Source: Spirochaetota bacterium (GTDB lineage: Bacteria; Spirochaetota; B62-G9; DRHN01). From it: a DNA stretch of 12,006 bases. The stretch's first letter is position 1. Every line of letters starts with the position of its first letter. This document shows, piece by piece, positions 7,395-12,006 of this stretch. Below the pieces are notes generated by a model. That model ran no database searches. It was not told the origin of the DNA and was given only the letters and a program-made list of their open reading frames with translations. Location: positions 1-12,006 of the forward strand of contig JAGLSF010000035.1 in NCBI GenBank assembly GCA_023136305.1. Direction: 5' to 3'. The position numbers and the translations under genes were made by a program.

Positions 7395-8444
7395 CTAGAC
7401 GACGAGCTCATCCTCACCTGCGCGTGCGACGACGATCTCACCGGCCTCTTCGAGCTTCCTGATAATACTGACGATTTTCTGCTGTGCCTCCTCAACATCC
7501 TTGAGCCGGACAGGCCCCATGAACTCCATGTCCTCCTTGAGAAGACTTGATGCGCGCTTACTCATGTTGCGGTAAATCTTGTCCTGTACTTCAGAGTCCA
7601 CTCCCTTGAGGGCCTTGGCCAGGTCTGTCGTGTCAACCTCTCTCAGCACCTTCTGAATGGCACGGTCATCGAGGAGTACGATATCATCGAATATAAACAT
7701 CCGTTTTTTGATCTCCTCCGCAAGCTCCGGGTCCTCTTCTTCGAGGGATTCGATGATGATCTTCTCAGTGCTCCGATCAACCAGGTTCAGAATGTCCACA
7801 ATGGTGCCTATACCTCCTGCAGCGGTGTAGTCTTCGCTTGCAAGGGTGGAGAGCTTTTTCTCGAGAACGCGCTCGACCTCCCGGAGCACATCCGGGGAGG
7901 TGCGGTCCATGGTGGCGATCCGTCTTGCCACGTCCGCCTGTATATCATCCGGCAATGAGCCGAGAATGATTGACGATTTGTTCGGTTCCAGATAGGCGAG
8001 AATCAGCGCAATAGTCTGCGGGTGCTCACCCTGTATGAAGTTCAGCAGATGGGAAGGATCGGTTCGTCTGATGAAGTCAAAGGGACGTACCTGCAGCGAG
8101 GAGGTGAGGCGGTTTATGATATCAATGGCCTTCTGAGAACCGAGGGCCCGTTCGAGCAGGTCCCGGGCATAATCGATGCCACCCGTGGATATGAAGTCCT
8201 GTGCCATCATGAGTTCCTGAAACTCCATGAGGACCTTGTCCCGTTCACCCGGGTCCACCGTTTCAAGCCGGGCGATCTCAAAGGTGAGCTGCTCGATCTC
8301 GTCCTCTCGAAGATGCTTGAATATCTCCGCTGATACCTCAGAGCCCAATGTCACGAGGAATATGGAAGCCTTCTGCCTGCCGGTAAGGACCTTTCTCCCG
8401 CTTTTGGTGTGGGTTCCGGTGATTTTTGTTTCAGCCTTAGCCAT
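7395..8444 (-). CDS. fliG: FliG, flagellar motor switch (rotor) protein
   Basis: FliG sits on the cytoplasmic face of the MS ring, binds FliF and FliM, and meets the stator to generate torque. The 349-residue protein has the N-terminal FliF-binding domain with LTGRQKASIFLVTLG (20-34). It also has the middle-domain EHPQ motif (140-143, in GEHPQTIALIL) used for FliM contact. The C-terminal torque domain has MFIFDDIVLLDDRAIQKVLR (249-268) followed by EVDTTDLAKALKG, with the expected alternating charges. Spirochetes often carry two FliG paralogues. This copy lies in the main operon and keeps all motor motifs, so it is likely the functional rotor version. The ATG at 8444 has GGAGG seven bases upstream, overlapping the end of fliF. 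Confidence 0.98.
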   Translation of the reverse strand: MAKAETKITGTHTKSGRKVLTGRQKASIFLVTLGSEVSAEIFKHLREDEIEQLTFEIARLETVDPGERDKVLMEFQELMMAQDFISTGGIDYARDLLERALGSQKAIDIINRLTSSLQVRPFDFIRRTDPSHLLNFIQGEHPQTIALILAYLEPNKSSIILGSLPDDIQADVARRIATMDRTSPDVLREVERVLEKKLSTLASEDYTAAGGIGTIVDILNLVDRSTEKIIIESLEEEDPELAEEIKKRMFIFDDIVLLDDRAIQKVLREVDTTDLAKALKGVDSEVQDKIYRNMSKRASSLLKEDMEFMGPVRLKDVEEAQQKIVSIIRKLEEAGEIVVARAGEDELVV

Positions 8445-8456
8445 GGATTCTCCTCC

Positions 8457-10172
8457 TTACTCTTCAGCGAGCCAGGTACGTATAAGCTTCGCCACTTCCT
8501 CGGGATGCTCCCGTGCGATGCTCATAACGTTCTCCTGCATCTCGAGCCGAGCCCGCTCTTCAGCCGAGAGCTCCACCTCAACGCCCTCCGCCTCAGCGGA
8601 CTTCAATGCAGCCTCACGCATGAGCTGCTGCTGTCGTGCAAGCTCCTCTTCGCGAAGCCGTTTGCGCCTCCCCATTTCCCTCGCGATTGCTCGATAGGCA
8701 AGCGTGATGATAAAGATGGCAAAGAGTGCGATAAGCGCTGAGAGCAGCGTCTTTCGCATCTGTTCTCTACGCTTCAGATACGCGTCTTCAAGCGCGAACT
8801 CATCGGTTCGGTCAAACTGTAGATTCTGAACCACCACCTTGTCCTTGCGAACGGCGTCGTATCCGATCGCTCCCTTCACGATCTCTTCATACTTGCGCAT
8901 CTCCTCGTTTGTACGGGGAATATACTCACGCTGTATGCCGCCCTCGTCGGTGAGCAGCGGGTTGCCGCTCTCGTCATAGAGTTTCTTCCAAGTTCCGTCC
9001 AACCAGACAGCAGCTGAAATGCGGACAATACGGTAGGGGGCGGACTCTATCTGCGAGACCTGCTGGCTGATCTCATAGTTGATCACCTTCTCTGCCTTGT
9101 CATACTTCGTCCCCTCCTCCATGGCCTCCTTGTAACCGGGCGGGATGTTGGGCTCCACACCGGGAGGCCCTTCGGGCACGAAGCCGACACCCTCGAAGTG
9201 CTCCTCCATATCCTTCTCGCTCCGTACCACGTTCGGAACGATCGCACCTTCAACGGCGCTCTCGTCGTAGGGAGTCTCAGGGTTGTCCGGAATCAGTACA
9301 ATGGGAAGATACTCGGTCTTTTCAATCTTCTTCTGATCGAAATCGAGCACCACCTCCACGGAAACATCGACCTTGTCGTCACCCAAAACTGCCTTGAGTT
9401 TATCGGACACCTCATTCTGTATCTTCAACCTGACCCGCTCCTTGATCTTCCACTCCTCCTTGGCCCGCATCAGATAGGTCACTTCGTCATCTGCACCGAA
9501 ATCGGAGAGCACATTACCGCGGTTGTCCGTTACCACCACGTTCTCCGGTTTCAGGCGGTCAACACCGAAGGCTATGAGGTCGATAATCCCCTTTATCTTC
9601 TTCTTGTTGGTCAGTATGTCAGAATAGGGCGCTGGCGTAATGATGACCGATGCGGTGTAGGGTTCTTCCTCATCTATGTAGAGCTGCGCCTCCGGCATGG
9701 TTACCTGAATGCTCACGTCCTCCACATCGTCGAGCAGCTTTATGTGGCGTGTAATCTCGCCAATGATGGCACGGCGCTTGTTGATGTCCCGCTCAAAATC
9801 GGTGGTTGTCCATGATTGCGTATCAAAGAGTTCCCACCCCGTGATGCCGCTCGGCAGAATCCCCGCCTGCCCAAGCTTCATCCTCAGATAGGCGGATGTC
9901 GTCTCATCCTCAACAATGATGTACTGCCCTTCCCGCGTCTTGAACGGCGTGCTCCACTGCGTCAGCTTCTCCGTAATGCGCATGAAGTCGTTCTGCTCGA
10001 GAGGGGTGTTAAAGAGATTCGCTTCGGTTTGCTTGGAGGAAAAGGTGACGAGGAATATGAAACCGAATATGACGAGTGCGACGACCCCGAAGAGGATCAG
10101 TTTCTGTGTCTGATTGAGCTTTCCGAAAATATTCCTGAAGGCATCCAGGAATTTTTTAAAGAAGTTCTCCAT
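8457..10172 (-). CDS. fliF: FliF, flagellar MS ring protein
   Basis: FliF forms the membrane-embedded MS ring on which the rotor and export gate are built. With the ATG at 10172 it has 571 residues. It has a first membrane helix near residues 24-43 (LILFGVVALVIFGFIFL), a large periplasmic part with ring-building domains, a second membrane helix near 475-495 (LLSALIALFAIFIITLAY), and a charged cytoplasmic tail. The last segment, AREHPEEVAKLIRTWL, is the conserved FliG-binding end. An in-frame ATG at 10202 would add MASRDLWEGK. I prefer 10172 because a strong GGGAGGGG site lies immediately upstream, and MENFFKKFLDAF looks like a normal FliF N-terminus. The upstream start has only AGGG. The stop TAA abuts the fliG ribosome site, so fliF and fliG are probably translationally linked. 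Confidence 0.96.
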   Translation of the reverse strand: MENFFKKFLDAFRNIFGKLNQTQKLILFGVVALVIFGFIFLVTFSSKQTEANLFNTPLEQNDFMRITEKLTQWSTPFKTREGQYIIVEDETTSAYLRMKLGQAGILPSGITGWELFDTQSWTTTDFERDINKRRAIIGEITRHIKLLDDVEDVSIQVTMPEAQLYIDEEEPYTASVIITPAPYSDILTNKKKIKGIIDLIAFGVDRLKPENVVVTDNRGNVLSDFGADDEVTYLMRAKEEWKIKERVRLKIQNEVSDKLKAVLGDDKVDVSVEVVLDFDQKKIEKTEYLPIVLIPDNPETPYDESAVEGAIVPNVVRSEKDMEEHFEGVGFVPEGPPGVEPNIPPGYKEAMEEGTKYDKAEKVINYEISQQVSQIESAPYRIVRISAAVWLDGTWKKLYDESGNPLLTDEGGIQREYIPRTNEEMRKYEEIVKGAIGYDAVRKDKVVVQNLQFDRTDEFALEDAYLKRREQMRKTLLSALIALFAIFIITLAYRAIAREMGRRKRLREEELARQQQLMREAALKSAEAEGVEVELSAEERARLEMQENVMSIAREHPEEVAKLIRTWLAEE

Positions 10173-10175
10173 TTT

Positions 10176-10183
10176 CCCCTCCC
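10176..10183 (-). promoter_or_regulatory. Ribosome binding site that favours the downstream fliF start
   Basis: On the minus strand this reads GGGAGGGG, with the GGAGG core five bases before the ATG at 10172. It lies inside the 10-codon extension that would exist if translation began at the in-frame ATG at 10202. It is the best Shine-Dalgarno in the fliE-fliF spacer and decides the start call. Confidence 0.75.
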
Positions 10184-10244
10184 ATAGGTCCCTTGAAGCC
10201 ATTAAAACCCTGCCGGCGCCTCATGGAGCACCGACTCTGTTCGA

Positions 10245-10604
10245 TCATCGCATGTTGATGAGCTCCCGGTAGGCCTGGGTGATCCGGTCAACGACGGATT
10301 TCGTGAGCATCAGTGAGAGCCGGGCCTTCTCCGCAGCAATGGTAACGTCGTGAATGTCCACGGATTCGGGACTCACAGCCATCTGTTTGGTCAGCTCATC
10401 AGATGTCTTCTGTATGCTGTTTACCCGCTGAAAGGCACCCTTCAGTGCATTGCTGAACTCGGTCACGAACTCATCATCGGACACCTTCTCCTTCGGCGCA
10501 CCGAAATGAGCTCCGTGGGTCACATTCAGGCTGACCATGTCGCCATGCGCCTCCCTTGGTCCCATTGGCCAGACAGTGTTGAAACCCGTATTCGAGATAA
10601 TCAT
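10245..10604 (-). CDS. fliE: FliE, MS ring-rod junction protein
   Basis: This 119-residue protein is the adaptor between the FliF MS ring and the rod, and an early substrate of the flagellar export apparatus. The conserved C-terminal part is visible: SVDIHDVTIAAEKARLSLML (81-100), then VVDRITQAYRELINM, matching the family pattern of a D(I/L)H block followed by two helices ending in AYxExxxM. The first 40 residues are variable, as is usual for FliE. The ATG at 10604 follows an AGGGGG site about five bases away. The upstream leader holds nested ACCGGT inverted repeats that could fold next to this site (separate entry). The downstream gap to fliF is about 72 bases. Confidence 0.95.
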   Translation of the reverse strand: MIISNTGFNTVWPMGPREAHGDMVSLNVTHGAHFGAPKEKVSDDEFVTEFSNALKGAFQRVNSIQKTSDELTKQMAVSPESVDIHDVTIAAEKARLSLMLTKSVVDRITQAYRELINMR

Positions 10605-10614
10605 GAAACCCCCT

Positions 10615-10664
10615 ATGAACCGGTATGATGGTCACCGGTGGCTGCAGTTACTCCACCGGTTCAT
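10615..10664 (-). repeat. Nested, mutually exclusive inverted repeats in the fliE leader
   Basis: The flgC-fliE spacer holds ACCGGT three times (10619-10624, 10634-10639, 10655-10660). The outer arms at 10615-10624 and 10655-10664 are a perfect 10-base inverted repeat (ATGAACCGGT / ACCGGTTCAT). The arms at 10634-10641 and 10653-10660 form a perfect 8-base stem (ACCGGTGG / CCACCGGT) with an 11-base loop. The two stems share one arm, so only one can form at a time. The outer stem ends directly against the AGGGGG ribosome site of fliE. No U-run follows, so this is not a plain terminator. Confidence 0.7.
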
Positions 10665-10671
10665 TGTCCTT

Positions 10672-11130
10672 CTAGGCCCTGCCGATCTCGAGCCCACGCA
10701 TGAACATCTGACTTGCATTCTGCACCACAGACACATTGGCCTCATAGGCCCGTGAAGCGGAGATCATATCAACCATCTCTGTCACTATATTGACGTTGGG
10801 AAACTCAACATACCCCTTCTTCGGTCCCGATTTCAGGGCATCGGGATGGGTAGGATCGTATACAAGCCTCAGCGGGGAGCGGTCCTCCTCTATCTTGATG
10901 GCCCGAACACCCTCACCCATGCCGCGCCAGAGGGCCTGCGGGAGAAATCTGGATCTGAACTCAAGCGAATCGTTACGCGGCCTGAGCACGACCCGTCGTC
11001 TCCTGAACGCCCCGCCGTCGGTTGTTCGTGTGGTGTTCGCATTTGCGATATTGTTGGAGATCACGTCCATCCTCAAACGCTGGGCGGTGAGCCCCGTCGA
11101 GGAGATATTCATTGATGAAAAAATTCCCAT
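10672..11130 (-). CDS. flgC: FlgC, flagellar proximal rod protein
   Basis: This 152-residue protein is the second proximal rod subunit, assembled in the periplasm after export through the flagellar type III system. It shows the shared rod/hook N-terminal motif (STGLTAQRLRMDVISNNIAN from residue 11, then ANTT at 31-34). The C-terminal half has YDPTHPDA (91-98), GYVEFPNVN (106-114) and EMVDMISASRAYEAN (118-132), all typical of FlgC. An arginine run (RRRR, 43-46) follows the N-terminal motif. The ATG at 11130 has a strong GGGAGG site seven bases upstream. The stop is TAG at 10674-10672. A 67-base spacer containing inverted repeats separates it from fliE. Confidence 0.97.
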   Translation of the reverse strand: MGIFSSMNISSTGLTAQRLRMDVISNNIANANTTRTTDGGAFRRRRVVLRPRNDSLEFRSRFLPQALWRGMGEGVRAIKIEEDRSPLRLVYDPTHPDALKSGPKKGYVEFPNVNIVTEMVDMISASRAYEANVSVVQNASQMFMRGLEIGRA

Positions 11131-11153
11131 TCAGGCGCCTCCCTGTTTCATGC

Positions 11154-11570
11154 CTATCGCAGGACCATCGACAGCAGCTGATAATTATCGCTTACCCTGC
11201 GGGCCATGGCCGTGTACATCAACGCATTGCGCCGCGCATCGACCATCTCCCGGTCTATATCCACATTGTTACCGTCATTACGGTAAGTCGTCACATAATC
11301 AAGATACACGATCGGCCTGACTTCCTGATACTCCTTCGGCCGGTAAAAGGGTATATGCCTGCCGTGCGTCAGTGCTGCCGGAAAAGGATTCGGGTCATGG
11401 GAGTTAAGTGCTCGCTGCAATTCACTCTCAAAGGCCACCTCACGCCGTTTGAAATGAGGCGTGTCAGCATTGGCGATGTTATCCGCGATCACCTCCTGCC
11501 GTATGGTGGAGGCGGACATCGCACGATGAAGTATATCCTGTGTTCTCATGAATCCCGAATCGAGAAACAT
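11154..11570 (-). CDS. flgB: FlgB, flagellar proximal rod protein
   Basis: This 138-residue protein is a rod component that links the MS ring to the rest of the axial structure and is secreted by the flagellar export apparatus, so no Sec signal is expected. The N-terminal rod motif is clear: DILHRAM near residues 12-18 and DNIANADTPHFKRRE near 30-44. The C-terminal half has NNVDIDREM (101-109), a FlgB hallmark, and an amphipathic C-terminal helix. Length matches the family. The ATG at 11570 is chosen because MFLDSGFMRTQDILHRAM resembles the usual spirochete start. The Shine-Dalgarno (AAGGGG) is about 10 bases upstream, rather far. Met8 is an alternative start but has no better ribosome site. 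It is the first flagellar gene here, followed by flgC after 23 bases. Confidence 0.96.
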   Translation of the reverse strand: MFLDSGFMRTQDILHRAMSASTIRQEVIADNIANADTPHFKRREVAFESELQRALNSHDPNPFPAALTHGRHIPFYRPKEYQEVRPIVYLDYVTTYRNDGNNVDIDREMVDARRNALMYTAMARRVSDNYQLLSMVLR

Positions 11571-11600
11571 ATCCGCATTACCCCTTTACGTGGTGTCAGT

Positions 11601-11618
11601 AAAATTTTCGGTATATCC
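11601..11618 (-). promoter_or_regulatory. Motif shared with the flgE leader, 30 bases before flgB
   Basis: On the minus strand this reads GGATATACCGAAAATTTT. Almost the same string, GGATACCGAAAAATTTT, stands before flgE, and both end exactly 30 bases from their ATG. The 103-base hslU-flgB gap is the natural site for the operon promoter. I cannot match the motif to a standard sigma-70, sigma-28 or sigma-54 promoter with confidence, so the role is open: core promoter element, regulator site or mRNA leader element. Confidence 0.45.
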
Positions 11619-11673
11619 TGAGTTTCCTTAACACCTCACTAACCCTTATCAAAGAGCACAATTGTTATCTACG

Positions 11674-12006
11674 CTAGAGGATGTATTTCGAGAGATCCTT
11701 GTTCTCGAGCACCTCCTTCAGCTTATCCTTCACGTACTCCACAGTTATGGGTATCTTCTGCCCCTTCAGGTCGGAAGCGGAAAAAGACACGTCTTCAATG
11801 AGAAGTTCCATGATCGTGTACAGACGGCGCGCCCCGATATTTTCGGTCTGGGAATTCACAAAAGTTGCAATGCTTGCGATCTCCTTAACGGCATCGGAGG
11901 TAAAATCGAGCTCTACCCCTTCAGTTTCGAGTAACGCTGAGTATTGCTTGAGAAGTGCGTTTTTCGGCTGCATGAGAATCTTTTCCAGGTCTTCCGTGGT
12001 AAGGCT
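11674..12006 (-). CDS. hslU: HslU, ATPase subunit of the HslUV protease (C-terminal part, cut by the window edge)
   Basis: This is the C-terminal 110 or so residues of HslU (ClpY), the AAA+ ATPase that unfolds substrates and feeds them to the HslV peptidase in the cytoplasm. The frame stays open to the window edge at 12006 and reads SLTTEDLEKILMQPKNALLK, so the Met at 11973 is internal and not the start. Visible family features are the KNALLKQY block, the sensor-2 region with ENIGARRL, then YTIMELLIEDVSF, and the C-terminal DLSKYIL tail; in HslU this tail docks into pockets of HslV. The stop is TAG at 11676-11674. In spirochetes hslVU commonly precedes flgB, and the same order is seen here. 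A 103-base gap separates it from flgB, so it may or may not be transcribed together with the flagellar genes. Confidence 0.96.
   Translation of the reverse strand, partial: SLTTEDLEKILMQPKNALLKQYSALLETEGVELDFTSDAVKEIASIATFVNSQTENIGARRLYTIMELLIEDVSFSASDLKGQKIPITVEYVKDKLKEVLENKDLSKYIL

Noticed and set aside
6975..7550. Plus-strand Ser-rich frame of 191 codons opposite fliH/fliG
   Set aside because: The Ser/Ala-rich composition is what the Glu/Ala/Arg-rich coiled-coil codons of fliH give when read on the other strand; it is not a protein.
9198..9815. Plus-strand open frame of 205 codons opposite fliF
   Set aside because: It lies wholly antisense to the well-conserved fliF, its translation shows no recognisable domain, and several similar plus-strand frames occur opposite fliI, fliH and fliG. 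These are composition shadows.
11619..11673. Sigma-70 or sigma-28 promoter upstream of flgB
   Set aside because: Boxes such as TTGATA and TATACC are present, but none has correct spacing to a good partner, and no GCCGATAA or sigma-54 pattern is seen.

Overview
The window is a solid block of flagellar genes, all on the minus strand. It begins at its right edge with the 3' end of hslU (the ATPase of the HslUV protease) and reads leftwards: hslU, flgB, flgC, fliE, fliF, fliG, fliH, fliI, fliJ, a lytic transglycosylase gene, flbB, fliK, flgD, flgE. The order hslU-flgB-flgC-fliE-fliF-fliG-fliH-fliI-fliJ-flbB-fliK-like-flgD-flgE is, from general knowledge, the layout of the large motility operon of spirochetes such as Borrelia. 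FlbB is a spirochete-type periplasmic collar protein, so a member of Spirochaetota with periplasmic flagella is strongly suggested. Base composition looks moderate, near 50% GC, which fits a free-living or Treponema-like spirochete better than AT-rich Borrelia. I cannot name the genus.

Right part (about 10170-12006): the end of hslU, a 103-base gap, then the proximal rod and rod-MS ring adaptor genes flgB, flgC and fliE. Middle (about 4640-10170): fliF (MS ring), fliG (rotor switch), fliH, fliI and fliJ (ATPase complex of the flagellar export apparatus). These genes are tightly packed, with 1-base stop/start overlaps at fliI/fliJ and fliJ/transglycosylase. Left part (52-4643): a soluble lytic transglycosylase without a visible signal peptide, flbB, fliK (hook-length control), flgD (hook cap) and flgE (hook). 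The likely next gene, flbD, would lie just past the left edge.

Together these genes build the flagellum from the inside out: MS ring and rotor, export ATPase, rod, a cell-wall-cutting enzyme for rod passage, the periplasmic collar, then the hook with its cap and length ruler. No plus-strand gene, RNA gene, mobile element or CRISPR array was seen, and every reading frame is intact.

Points of most interest: (1) the FlgE hook protein has no cysteine at all, and residue 178, where spirochete FlgE normally carries the Cys of the Lys-Cys lysinoalanine crosslink, is Ser, while Lys165 and Asn179 are kept; (2) a transglycosylase without an obvious Sec signal sits between fliJ and flbB; (3) a near-identical sequence motif lies exactly 30 bases upstream of both flgB and flgE, after the two longest gene gaps; (4) a 34-base tandem duplication covers the end of flbB; (5) nested competing inverted repeats lie just before the fliE ribosome binding site.
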